Positions 45,243 through 56,068 of a stretch of 64,000 nucleotides of DNA are shown piece by piece (position 1 is the first letter of the stretch; every line of letters starts with the position of its first letter). The position numbers and the translations under genes were made by a program. The notes below the pieces were generated by a model. That model did not search any database. It saw only the letters and a list, made by a program, of their open reading frames with translations, and was not told the DNA's origin. Source of the stretch: Poa pratensis (lineage: Eukaryota > Streptophyta > Magnoliopsida > Poales > Poaceae); NCBI GenBank assembly GCA_947311845.1, contig CAMZMU010000040.1, positions 53,597,975-53,661,974 of the forward strand, written 5' to 3'.

Positions 45243-45428
45243 GCCAGTCCTTTACAGCCCGTCACGGGACAAAAGGGTTTAATTAGCGGGATCAACGGGA
45301 TTAGAATAGCGGGATGGGAGACGGGATAGGTGGCGTGCCCGTCCCACTTGCAATCATAGCCACCACACCCCGCGCTGGGGCCCCTCGACGCACAGATCCG
45401 CCGGCCGCCGACCAGCAGCCGCCGTGAC

Positions 45429-45461
<33 letters not shown>

Positions 45462-45845
45462 CGCCACCGCCTGCCCGCCCACCCACTGCCCGTCACCCAG
45501 CCACAGCCCAGCGGCCAACACACCATCTCCTATTCTCAATCAAGCATCTGTCTCCAGTTCTCCATCTGCCCGAGCCCAAGACGAGACGACGAGCAGTTGT
45601 CTTCCACTCTTCACTTCACTTGAAGTGTAGAAATACTGCAGTGTGAAAACTCTGCTGAAACCTGAAATTTTTGCTGTCAATTTGGCTCTCTGTTCTGTAA
45701 TTCGGGTGGGATTTCCTGAACCCGATCCTGAATTGTCGGGAATCAAATTTTCTCATGAAAAATAGGGAGTCAATTTGTGAATCTCGAACTTTTTTCCCGA
45801 ATTTCCCGTCCCGAAATTTCGGGAAATCCCGAACGCCCAGCCTGA
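45243..45845. other. right arm of the hAT element with C41 run
   Basis: Carries the inverted counterpart of the left arm (17862-18300) with repeated CGGGA/TCCCG words. A run of 41 C lies at 45430-45470; its exact length is likely unreliable in any assembly. Confidence 0.65.
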
Positions 45846-45853
45846 CTCCTCGG
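45846..45853. repeat. hAT target duplication, right
   Basis: CTCCTCGG, identical to 17854-17861, 28 kb away. Confidence 0.75.
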
Positions 45854-46070
45854 TGGAAGCTCCAAGGAAGCTGATACAAAATATCCAATTTTATCCGTCG
45901 GCCCGCCGGTATATCCAACGCATTTCAGACTTTTTTAATTTTAGATTAAAAATATATATTGGCTGCCAAAAGTACGTTACATTAATTAAATAGTCAAAAC
46001 ATAATAGATAATAACTGGAAAATAACTAAAACCCAAAATTAAATTAGGGTGGCGGCGAAAAGCCTACTTG
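45854..46070. other. AT-rich spacer; possible copy C upstream remnant at its start
   Basis: The first 25 bases continue the copy C fragment on the minus strand (CTTCCTTGGAGCTTCC). After that no similarity to copy A is seen. Confidence 0.35.
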
Positions 46071-46073
46071 TCA

Positions 46074-47640
46074 TCATCGTCGGTGAAGTGGTGGAGGCGA
46101 CCATGGCCACACCGTTGCTTGTGGTGCCGACGCGCGAATTGGGGTAGATGCCCCTCCTCCTCCTTTGGCTCTATTGTCGTCGGTAACGTGGAAGTTCACT
46201 CCACGAACATCATAGCCACTCTTGCGTAGGCTCCAAGCACTCCATGTATGCCTCGCGTGGCCTCGAGAGCTCGTGTAGTGGCTCATGTGCGCACATAGGC
46301 GCCTCGCGAGGACGCACCGCGCAGTAGATTTGGTGGCGTTGGTCCTGCTCTCCCACCAACCATGGGTCACATTGCCTTGAAACTTCCGCGAAGGCTGGGT
46401 CGACGAGCAAGTCTGGCAGAAGATGGGCCATGTGACAACGGATCTTTGTTGTGATCGCACATCCGGATGACGGAACGGCGGGCTCTGGGTTCCTCTTCGG
46501 ATTTAGGTGCCAGCTATTTGGCAGATGCATTTTCAGGACATGGCATGGGCGTCACATCCCAGTAGCTTTTTGCCTTCTCCATCAGCACATACCGGCGCTG
46601 GCATTGCGGTGGCGCACCCATCGGCGTGATGATGAAAGGGCCCAGGGGCGCCCTCAAGACCCTGACGCCTCGTGGTCACTCTTCTTGCGGCTGTTGAACC
46701 ACTTTTTCAGCATTGTGGGTGGCCGAAGGTGGTGCAGAGGTGACGGCTAGGGTTGTGACACGCACTCGCCAGGAGGTTTCCCAGACGACACGACGGGAGG
46801 TGAGGTGACGAGATGGCGGCACGCCTGACAGCACGCGTCACATTTAACGCCGGCGCCTGCATGCGTGCCAGTCTGTACGCCGGCGTCATGACGTTTCCAC
46901 GCAATGCATTAATGCCGGCACAGTGCACCTCACCGCGCATATAAATCCTTGTTGCACCTCAGAGCGTGCACACCTCGTCTCCACTCGCAATCCACGCCTG
47001 CATCCCCATCTCCCATCTCGCCACCTCCAATGCCATACATATACTAGGCGAGCAGCTCGGCACACCGGGGTGGCCGCACCCTCAACCTCCAGAAGGCGTT
47101 TGCCCTTTACCATTACGAGCTTCTCGTCCCGTCGGATTCCCACCTGCCCAAGGTGTGGTGCGTTGTGTCCAACGGCTGGCTCCCAGTGCCTGCGCTGCCG
47201 GTAGTGGCGAGAGATCCGACGCACCATCGCCTGGCGTGGGAGCTGGCTATCACGAGAGCAGCGGGGCCTCCCACAGTACGACGACAATAACTCGGCCCGC
47301 TGGCTCCAGCGTTACGAGCGCGAGCGCGGCGAGGCCCTTGCCTTCAACGAGACCGAGTAGGACTCGCCCGGCTGGTTGGAGACCATCGAGGCGACGCGCG
47401 CAGATGGGCTTGGCGTTCTCTTCCGGCGGTGCGTCGACCTCGAGCAACGATGCCTCGACCTCCCGTGTTTCTCCTGGCAGCGCCTCCATCTCCCGTGCGC
47501 CTTGTGACGACGCCTCCACCTCCCGCACTGCCTCCTTCTGCACCGTCATCTACCTTGCGCCGCCGACGACGAACTCAATAGCGTCGACTAGGACAACATT
47601 GGTAGGGACTAGTTAGGGTTAGGTTTAGGGATGCTGACGA
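46074..47640. pseudogene. GC-rich decayed coding remnants, probably transposon-derived
   Basis: Minus strand 46530-46210 is open (CDPWLVGEQDQRHQIYCAVR, EPLHELSRPREAYMECLEP). On the plus strand, CATATAAATCC (about 46938) resembles a TATA box, followed by PTCPRCGALCPTAGSQCLRC near 47140-47205. Then, in another frame, RYERERGEALAFNETE, a stop, DSPGWLETIEATRADGLGVL and FRRCVDLEQRC (47305-47450). The plus-strand pieces look like one protein with a Zn-ribbon-like CXXC pair and a helical C-terminus, broken by stops. I cannot name the family. Confidence 0.35.
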
Positions 47641-47937
47641 GGCCGGTGTTGTTTAAATTTCATTCAAATCCTTATAAATATAACATATTTCGAATCAAAC
47701 ATTAAACTTTTATTCACTTTTTTTCTGGTGCCGGTGTGGACAACATCAAAGATTTGGCCAAGTGTCCAACACCCCCAAAACGTACAAAATTTGAAAGGTG
47801 TCGGAGAAATTTGGCCGGTGCCGGTGGAGATGCTCTCACCTTCTCCAGTTTCGCCTGAGCCGCCCGCTTCACGGCAGTAAGATGATGATGTGCAGTCGTC
47901 AGTCGCGAACTACAAAGGTTTCGACTACTCCATCTGT
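47641..47937. other. noncoding spacer
   Basis: AT-rich then mixed sequence containing GGTGCCGGTG words (about 47729 and 47816); nothing else recognised. Confidence 0.3.
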
Positions 47938-48097
47938 TTCTAAATGTAATATGTTTTAGCCTTTTTTATCCTATATGTATCGAGACATATTTTAGTAAAA
48001 GATTAGACATGTTTTAGTACAAGACTCACACGAATGTTTCACTAAAACATGTCTTGATACATATAACCAAAAAATGCTAAAACATTTTGAAAGGACA
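47938..48097. mobile_element. truncated Stowaway MITE
   Basis: Starts CTCCATCTGTTTCTAAATGT after a TA. An inverse GCTAAAACATTTTGAAAGGA lies near the other end, but the terminal GGAG is missing, replaced by the next repeat. Confidence 0.6.
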
Positions 48098-50380
48098 AGG
48101 ATGTCGCCTAGAGGGGGGGGGGGGGGGGGGCGTGAATAGGCGATTAAAACTTTTCCGGTTTAGGCTTAATAAATGCGGAATAAAATTAGGTGTTTTAATT
48201 TAACAAGCATACAACCTAAATATACTAGGCTGACCTATGTGCACCAACAACTTATGCTAAGAAAGACAAGTAACAAGGTGATAGCAAGATATAAGACTTC
48301 AAGCACGAAGTTTATCACAATGTAAAGTGCATAAGTAAAGAGCTCGGGTATAGAAATAATCGAGGCACGCGGAGACGATGATGTATTCCCAAGTTCCTCC
48401 TTTTTAGGGGAGTACGTCTCGTTGGAGGGGTGTGAGTTTCAAACTCAAGACGCCACAAATGGCCTCACCCTATTTTCCAATGAACCTTGCCCAAAATCTC
48501 GGTTTACCTTCCACTATTGATTTCCTTTTGGGCGGAAATCGAGTCCCTTACAATAATCTTGATGCACAACCCACAAAAGGATTGGGAGCTCCAAGTGACC
48601 ACAAAAGGTCACAACTAGCCACAAAAGGCCTTGACCACAAAAGGTCTCAAGAACACCGTCTAGGGTCCAACGACCCAAGAGTAACAAGCTCACAAACTTT
48701 CACTTCCACGAATCCTCGTGGAGAGAGCAAACCGATGCAACAAAATGCAATGGCAAAAACACAATAAGCGCTCAAGTCCTTCACTCTCAAATTCCAACAA
48801 AGCAACAAATGCTTATGGGGGAATAAGGGAGGAAGAACAATGGAGGAGAAATACCAAGAACTCCAAGATCAAGATCTACTAGGTTCCTCTCACTTAGAGG
48901 AGAGATGGATTGGTGGAAATGTAGATCTAGATCTCCTCTCTCTTTTATCTCAAAGATATGCAAGAATCATGGGAGGAATTGAGAGAGAGGCAAGCTTTCC
49001 AAGCTCAACAATGGTGGGAGAGAGAGAGAGAGAAAAACGTGCTTGGCAAAGCTTAACCCTTTGGGGAAGAAGGGGGCCTTATATAGGTCCCCAAGACAAA
49101 TAACCGTTGCAGGAAAACTGTGACCGCATATTCCGGTTCAGTTTAGACCGGAATTTCCGGCCCAAGCCGCGCAACAGAAGAAACCTTCTGATGGTAACCG
49201 GATATTTCCTGAAAGACCGGAATATCCGGTTTTCTGAAAACTCACAGAAACAGCAAAACAAAAACTGCAATAACATTTTCATCTGGACTCCGATTTCGAT
49301 GATCTTGGGCTCGTTTGAATCGCAACGAAGAGCTTTTCAAGATCATCCAGAGAAACATCATAGTCCATCATGTGAGGAGGAAACCACAAGGAGAGAGTTT
49401 GACGTCTCTAGAAAAGACAAACGGGTAAAACCTCCAACATAAAAAACGCAACAAGATATTCAAATGAAATTCATTTTTGATGAACTAGAGCTTGGTATGG
49501 AGATGAACACAAGCTCTAAATTCTCTCATGGATAAAAGCCAAATAAGAACCAAGAAAGATGATATGCCAAGTATGCAAAGGTTTGAGCTCTCCTCAAAGA
49601 TGCGATCAAGTTACTCACTTGAGAGCCCCTCTTGATAGTATGGCGTCTATCCTATAACCCGGTCTCCCACTACACCGTGAGACCGATAAAATAGAAACCC
49701 TATCAAGATCATTCCTTTGCCTTGCGCATTCCACTTGAGCTAGATGATGACGATCTTGATCTCTTCAAGTGGACCACCTTTTTTGATTGCGCTTTGCTTG
49801 ATTAAGACTCACATATCGCTCCCCCATACACCAATATAGGAGAGCCTCTCTTAGGCACATTTTCACTTGACCATTGTCTCCAAATGGGTGGCAAGCTTCA
49901 AGCATAAGATATCTTCTAGATGCCCATCTTGAACTTGCACAACTCAACCTTGATGACGATCACCACATGACGTCATCCTCGAAGAGCTATATGAAATCTT
50001 CCTTTTGATGCAAGCCCATGGAATGATACCTAACCCAACAAAGGAATGCCACACACACATATAATGGGTTAGTTCACAAAGCTATATGGACAATTTCTTA
50101 CCATACCATTTGATCACATGATCCCACATGGTACAACATTTAGCTTCGTGTGTTGGTCAACTTGAATCCACTATTTGCACTTAGTCTTGATCAACCTAGT
50201 ATCTTTTCTTCTTCTTGATCATAGCATACAACTTTGAATCCAACACATGGAGTTCAAGCGATGCATATGGACAAACCTATAAGAATATCTAATACAAACA
50301 TTAGTCCATAAGGATTGTCATTAATTACCAAAACCACACATGGGGCAACAAATGCACTTTCACATTTTACATTTAGAAAC
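48098..50380. repeat. unclassified noncoding dispersed repeat of grass type
   Basis: Begins GATGTCGCCTAGAGG followed by an 18-G run (48113-48130) and a long noncoding body with ACCACAAAAGGTC-type short repeats (48585-48650). It ends in CACACATGGGGCAACAAATG. I associate this start with an abundant Pooideae repeat but found no coding domain or certain ends. Confidence 0.4.
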
Positions 50381-50383
50381 TAA

Positions 50384-50690
50384 ACCATAGTTTGGTACCA
50401 AAGTTTTCTAAAACTGAAGTATTCTAATACCATAGTATTTGAGTGTCTGGCATAGCAATACTTCAGTTTCAACAGGTGCAGAGTTGTTTTTCCAATACTT
50501 CAAAAATAGCACGTTTTGAGAGATACTGAAGTATTGATACTTTTGAGAGAAAAACAGGTGCATAATATTTGAGTGTCTGGCATAGCAATACTTTTACAGT
50601 CAAACGCATAAAAGTATTTGAAACTGTGGTAATTTGAGAAACTGTAGTATTATTGAAATACTTCAAAATACTTTGATACCAAACTAGGCC
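50384..50690. mobile_element. Tourist-like MITE with internal duplication
   Basis: Ends ACCATAGTTTGGTACCAAAG and, inverted, GGCCTAGTTTGGTATCAAAG; TAA on both sides (50381-50383 and 50691-50693). Inside, TATTTGAGTGTCTGGCATAG occurs twice (about 50437 and 50568). Confidence 0.7.
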
Positions 50691-50784
50691 TAAGAAAATA
50701 CTCCCGTAATACGGAGTAGTGATTTGTCTACCCAGTTGGATTTTTTCTTTTGAATCGCTACCCGTTGGATTGACGAGGCGTCGA

Positions 50785-51323
50785 CAAGGATGGAAATGGG
50801 TAGGGTATGAGGCAGGTAGAGCAATACCATACTCGTACCCGTGTGGTTAATGGGTACAAAATTCTACCCATACCTGTACCCACGGGTATGAAACTTTACC
50901 CGTACACATATCCGACCGGTACCCATACCTATTGGGTACCCAACGGATATATCAAATAGTACCCAAGTTATTCATAATTTTACATTCATTAATAACACAT
51001 TTGATGAAATAAAATCTTATCTCAACTCAATAACATATATTTGAGAGTACATGTGAATTATCTAAACTCAAGTTGACAATTGATGATAACTTTAACATAT
51101 GTTCACAAGCTCACGAGAATGAACGTTGACTCCACTCCACTGGTAAGGTATATAAATAGGTAGGATATAGGCATACCCACGGGTACGAGTTTATACCCGT
51201 GCCTTACCCATGACTTAACGAGTAGAGTATAGATATTACCTATGGGTATAAAATTCTGTCCTTATCCTACCCATGCGGGTACGATAGCCGCTCCTGTACC
51301 CATGGCTAAAATTGCCATCCTGC
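50785..51323. mobile_element. hAT-type MITE
   Basis: 539 bp with imperfect inverted ends (CAAGGATGGAAATGGG; inverted right end GCAGGATGGCAATTTT) and an 8-bp duplication with one mismatch, GGCGTCGA / CGCGTCGA (50777-50784, 51324-51331). Rich in GGGTA/TACCC words that pair between the two halves. Confidence 0.75.
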
Positions 51324-51629
51324 CGCGTCGAACCCAAGCCATCGGTTGTCTGTCGAGACTAGACACTACGCTTTACTGGCTAGCGCTCCTAGCCCATACA
51401 CTACTGGAAAATCACTCTTCGCCGTGTGGTCAAAACACACGGTGAAGGCCGGAATCTACCTCGGCGGAGAATACTCGGCGACGATCGCCTCGGCGACGCC
51501 TCTTCGCCGAGTGCTTTAGGTCGAGATACTCGGCAAAGAATTCGCCGAGTGCCTTTTCATCTACTCGGCGAAGAAAAGGTGATCACGGCCGTCCCGTTCA
51601 CAAAACGGCTGTTACATATTCGTCGAGTC

Positions 51630-52260
51630 CTAAGGCTGGACACTCGGCAAACAGGTTAAAATGGAATAAAAAAATGCCGCCGGCCGCCGGAGGACGGCGA
51701 CGGCGAACATGCCGCGGGAGGCGGCGACATTGATGAAGAGCTCTGTGTTTTGGTATCCCTCGATGCCACCGGCGACGTCATGGCGTGAGAGGGCGTCGAT
51801 GGTGGCCTCGATGACGCGGCCAGCCTGGACGAGGGGCACGAGGCGGCGGCCAAGGCGCGGCGGGGGCTGGAGCAGAGGCGCGGCGGCCAAGGCGGCGAAG
51901 CAATCTTCCGGGCATCGCAAGTCCGGGGCGCCGCAGAGGATGGCCGCCTCGCCCCCGACACGGTGCGCCGCCGTCGCCCCGTCGGTTAGCCGTCCGGGTC
52001 GCGTTGCCGTAGGAGCTGCGCCGTCGAGTCAACGGAGGAGTTGAGCCGTTGTCCAGCCTCGCCGGCCTCCCCTCATGAGCTCGCGCCGGTGAGGAGCGAG
52101 GTGCTGCGGCCGGCCGGTGCCATCGTCGAGAGCTGCGGCCAGGACATGGGAGAGCAAGGACGGAGAGAAGATAAGGAGAGAGAAGATAAGAAAAGAGTGG
52201 CCACGGTGACTCACTGAGCAAAATAAAATAAGGAGAGAGAATAGGACAAGGAGTGAGATC
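51630..52260 (-). pseudogene. GC-rich, possibly captured exon inside the CACTA element
   Basis: Minus strand 51920-51630 reads RLGRRLVPLVQAGRVIEATI, DALSRHDVAGGIEGYQNTEL and FINVAASRGMFAVAVL, which looks like a structured protein rather than random translation. It begins after low-complexity Ala/Pro/Arg-rich sequence. I cannot identify the source gene. The frame runs into the CACTA terminal sequence, so it is not complete. Confidence 0.35.
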
Positions 52261-52286
52261 ATGGCCGTTCGTTTCTACAGAATCTA

Positions 52287-52335
52287 ACGGTGATAGGCAT
52301 GATCCGTGGGCACGGTGATAGGCATGATCCGTGGG
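52287..52335. repeat. 25-bp tandem duplication
   Basis: ACGGTGATAGGCATGATCCG followed by TGGG(C) is present twice in direct succession. Confidence 0.8.
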
Positions 52336-52380
52336 ACTGAGATTTCCACCAATCAGAACGCATCGACTTTATTTTTTTGA

Positions 52381-53487
52381 GATGATCAACTATTTGTGAA
52401 GGATTTTTTTGAATAATGTGTCCAAACTCAAGTTTATCATTTTTCCTATCAACTAGTACACATAAATGGACACCAATGGTTAAAATGGCCACCATGAATT
52501 TTCATCGAAAGCGGTCGATTTTTTCAAAACTATCAACGGTTCTATGATACAATCACTATTTGTCTACCTTAAAATGATTTTTGTAAAAAAATCAGAGCAA
52601 ACTATCACACACTTGTAGTTCAAATTTGAATTAATTTCGGAAAATCGGCATAAACTCATTTAAATAGGCGAAATTAGATAGAAAGAGAGAAAATTGCTAA
52701 TATTTGTGAGTTATCCATCAAATATAGACTACTTTGTGTGATAATTGTATTGGTACAATTTTGCACCATATTTTTGGTACTTGCTTCACAAAAAAGGTCT
52801 ATTTTATAATTAGGAAAAGGAAAATGATATTTCAATTTTTTTTTTTGAAAAACCCTGTTCAGCAACATTGTTTCCCATACCAAGATACACCTATGTGTCG
52901 AATATGGGCACTTTATCACAAAGTATGGCACGAGAATAACCATATCATGGTCATTTGGGTTGAAACCTATCCATGTTTATAGATGATACACCTTTTTGTG
53001 AAGTAATTTTTTGGAAATTGTGTCAAAACTCAAGTTTATCATTTTTCCTATCAACTAGTACACATAAATGGATACCATGCCAAAGGATTTATTTTTTTGA
53101 GTATTTTTTCACTTTCTTTGATTTTTTAACAAAAATGGTCAAAATGGCCACCATGAATTTTCATCGAAAGGGGTCGATTTTTTCAAAACTATCAACGGTT
53201 CTGTGAAATAACCACTACTTGCGTACCCTAAAATGATTTTTTGAAAAACTTCAGAGCAAACTATCACATAGTTGTAGTTCAAATTTGAATTACTTTTCAA
53301 AAATTGGCATAAAGTCATTTAAATAGGAGAAATTAGATAGAAAGCGTGAAAATTCCTAATATTTTTTGGAGTATCCATCATATATGGACTACTTTGTGTG
53401 ATAATTGTATTGGTGCAATTTTGCACCATATTTTTTGTACTTGCTTCACAAAAAGGTCATATTTTACACTTAGAAAATGGAAAATCG
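52381..53487. repeat. 0.45-0.5-kb direct duplication inside the CACTA element
   Basis: 52381-52828 and 52982-53487 share long stretches, for example CTCAAGTTTATCATTTTTCC and CATGAATTTTCATCGAAAG, with substitutions and small indels. 52829-52981 is single-copy spacer. Confidence 0.8.
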
Positions 53488-53819
53488 TTTTTTGGTAGTT
53501 CGCCGAGTGTCGGCACTCGGTGAAGGTGGATGTCCGTCACGGCCCCGTCGGCCGGGCTGTCAAAACAAACATGGGCCCACAGGTTCGCCGAGTGTCCCAT
53601 CTTCGCCGAGTGTTTTTTTTGAATATACTAGGCAAAGTGTGTGTTCGCCGAGTGGTTTCCCCTTTGCCGAGTGTTTTGCGTGGATACACGGCAAATCGCT
53701 TCTTCGCCGAGTGTCACGCATTTAGCACTAGGCAAAGCCTGTCTTCGCCGAGTGTCCCGCGTTTTAGCACTAGGCAAAGCCCATGACACCCGGCGAAGAT
53801 GAATTTTCCAGTAGTGATA

Positions 53820-54291
53820 GCAGTACTAGCTTCATTGCTTCGTCGTTGCCAAAAATTAAATAATTAAAGCCTTGGCTAGGCATGAAGCGTGGGTGCAAAC
53901 CTTTCGTTTTGCACCACAAATCAAGAATAAATTTTATTTGTAAATGTAATTTTTCAATTTATTCATTGACTGTATCTTAATATACGGCCTTTCGTATTTG
54001 CGCAAAAAAATGTTTGGTATTTTGAGGTAGAAATACGAAGATCTTTTCCTATAATGGACATTTAGTTCATAAGATTACACCCTTGAAATTCCTCTGAAAT
54101 ACGGAGTATATTACTCCGTAATAGAGAAAACCTGTGATGCTCGCGTTTTCAATCCCTTAAATTCGTCTACACAAGACAAGACCCGTCAGCCAGGAAAAGC
54201 TCCTCGCCTCCTCGGGAACAACACCAAGAATCATTACGCTTGTGCACCCGCTGGTTCATCTCTCGGTTTCTCATCTTCCTCCTGCGTTTGC
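53820..54291. other. upstream flank of copy B
   Basis: AT-rich; contains the foldback TACGGAGTA / TACTCCGTA at about 54101-54121, a Stowaway-end remnant. No clear TATA box was chosen. Confidence 0.35.
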
Positions 54292-55881
54292 TTGGACAAC
54301 AGTGCCACACGGGAGATAATGAGCGCGGCTGCCGCCACACGAGAACCACGGCGCGCGATGCCTTCCTCCTCCGACGACGACGACCCCGACTACGGAGTCG
54401 ACTCCTCGGACGTCTACCTGGGCTGCCGCGCCGCCACCCCCGACAACGGCAACGACGCCGCTGACGTCGTCCCCCCGATGCCAGCCGACGTCGAGAGCGC
54501 CGTCTCATTCTTGCGCACGGTGGACGAGATCGACGCGGTGTGCAAGAAATACGGCGTCCCCAAGGAGCAGTACACCGCGCGCCCTGCCGGCGACCTGAGC
54601 GCGAGCTCGTCCCCGCCGCCGGGCACCGTGTGCCTGAATGCGCACGCGCTGGAGGCGGGGATGCGCGTCCCGCTGCACCCATTCTTTTGTGGCGCGCTTG
54701 ACCATTTCGGCATCGCGCCGGCCCAGCTCGCGCCCAACGGTTGGCGCATCATGGCTGGATTCGTCGTGCTCTGCCACTATGCGGGCGTGCCGCCGTCGCT
54801 AGCGGTGTTCCGGCGCTTCTTTCTTTTGCGCATCCTCGACCACAAGAAAAAAGGCGGCTGGTACACATTCCAAACCAGAGACACCTCTGGCCTGCGCTTC
54901 ACGGGGTTGCCGGATTCCATCAAGGGTTGGAAGCACAGCTTCTTCTTCCTGTCGTCGCCCAAGCCGTGGCCTTGTCCCGTGGAGTGGGGCGAGCCGTCCA
55001 AGAGCTCCTTCATGGTGCCAGTGCTCACCCGTGAGGAGAAGAGATGGGAAGCTACCCTCCTGCGTGTTCACGGCGGCGCCCCCGTTGATATCAGGACGTA
55101 TCTTCGGGAGAGCAGTCTTGCCGCCGCCATGATATCTCTTGCATCGCCAGCACCGACGCCGCCGCCACTGTCTCCTTCTTGTACACCTACTTCCGGTGGT
55201 TTCAAAGGGATGGATCCCTCCGTCTACGGCATGATGAAAACCATTCTGGCGGACAAGGCGGCGGCCGCTCAATCTCCGGCATCGGCGAACAAGGTTAAAA
55301 GCGAGCCGGACAGCGACGTCCCGATGCGCGGAAAGAAGAGGAGTCTAGACGAAACATACGGCGAGGAGGGTCTGCATTCTCCCGTGCTGCCAAACAGTCC
55401 GCCTGCCGCCCATGGCAGCTCGGTGCCTGCCGGCATGTGCTCGCCGCCACCAGGCTTCTCCCAAAACCGGACGCCGTTTCCCAAGGGACGGGACTACGAC
55501 GACAACAGCACCGGCTGGGAGGCTGCACGGGACTTGCTGCGAGGTGCCGTCGCACCACGGCAGGACCGCGTGTTTGCGGCGAGCAGGCCATCCGATGTCT
55601 TCGCGTCGGGCTACCTTGCGGTACTCAAGGTATGCCAGCAAATTCGATGTTGTACGATCTTTTACCGGTAGGCGCTTGTCCGGATTCTGATCGATCACAT
55701 TGCTTGTGAGCAGGCCCTGAACCACGCGACATTCTCCCTGGGCTACGCGCTGGAGCTGGAGGTGAAGCTGGCGGCACGGGACAAGGAGGTTGCCGCTCTG
55801 CAGGACAAGCTGGCGGCGCGGGACGCCGAGGTCGCCGCTCTGCAGGACAAGCTGGAAAAGGCTCAGGCGGCGCTGCGGTGA
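54292..55881 (+). CDS. Transposase_28-like domain gene, copy B (two exons)
   Basis: Exons 54292-55629 and 55714-55881 (GT/AG intron of 84 bp), 501 residues; an in-frame ATG at 54319 (MSAAAATREPRRAM) is a possible alternative start. Residues about 85-245 form the plant 'putative gypsy-type transposon' domain: VCLNAHALEAGMRVPLHPFF, IAPAQLAPNGWRIMAGFVVL, SLAVFRRFFLL, KGGWYTFQTRD, GLPDSIKGWKHSFFFLSS and VEWGEP. A Lys-rich MRGKKRSLDE motif follows, then the coiled coil LEVKLAARDKEVAALQDKLA with a repeated AARD-EVAALQDKL unit. It stops at TGA 55879-55881. Sequence beyond the stop still encodes EAEQERESAKVAA, matching copy A's ETEVESAKTAA, so the stop looks premature. The strongly conserved copy A tail is absent. 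Copy A has an extra intron that this gene lacks. Role unknown. Confidence 0.7.
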
Positions 55882-56047
55882 AGGCAGCGAGTGTCTGAGG
55901 CGGAGCAGGAGCGGGAGAGCGCCAAGGTGGCGGCACGCTCCGGCCGGTATCAGGTTCTTTTGATGGCGAGATAACTCGTCGGCAGATGACTGGAATGGAT
56001 CGCATGCGTTTTGCTTGCTCCGTTTTATGAACTACTAGGTGAATTTT

Positions 56048-56068
56048 GGCGCGGCGGCACGCCGCGCC
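56048..56068. terminator. Helitron 3' hairpin
   Basis: Stem GGCGCGGCG / CGCCGCGCC with loop GCA, ten bases before the terminal CTAG on the minus strand. In Helitrons it signals the end of the transposed strand. Confidence 0.85.

Larger units (their letters stand above)
17862..45845. mobile_element. hAT-type element expanded to 28 kb by nested insertions
   Basis: The left end reads TCAGGGTGGGCATATTTCCC; the right end, inverted, reads TCAGGCTGGGCGTTCGGGAT. Both sides are bordered by CTCCTCGG (17854-17861 and 45846-45853), a perfect 8-bp duplication as hAT elements make. Similarity between the arms continues inward: ATGATTGCAAGTGGGA occurs at about 18170 and, inverted, at about 45345. Removing the LTR elements at 18476-28069 and 29237-45242 leaves about 2.4 kb of native sequence. 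No hAT transposase is visible, so it was non-autonomous. The flanking copy C tail becomes continuous when the element is removed, which independently supports the call. Confidence 0.75.
51399..53816. mobile_element. non-autonomous CACTA element, complete ends
   Basis: Ends are CACTACTGGAAAATCAC on the left and, inverted, CACTACTGGAAAATTCATC on the right, with ATA duplicated at 51396-51398 and 53817-53819. Subterminal CGCCGAGTG units are dense at both ends (51507-51560 and 53500-53760). The 2.4-kb body has no transposase. It contains a GC-rich captured-looking stretch and a 0.45-0.5-kb duplicated AT-rich block. It is unrelated in its repeats to the tnp2 element at 23039. Confidence 0.9.
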
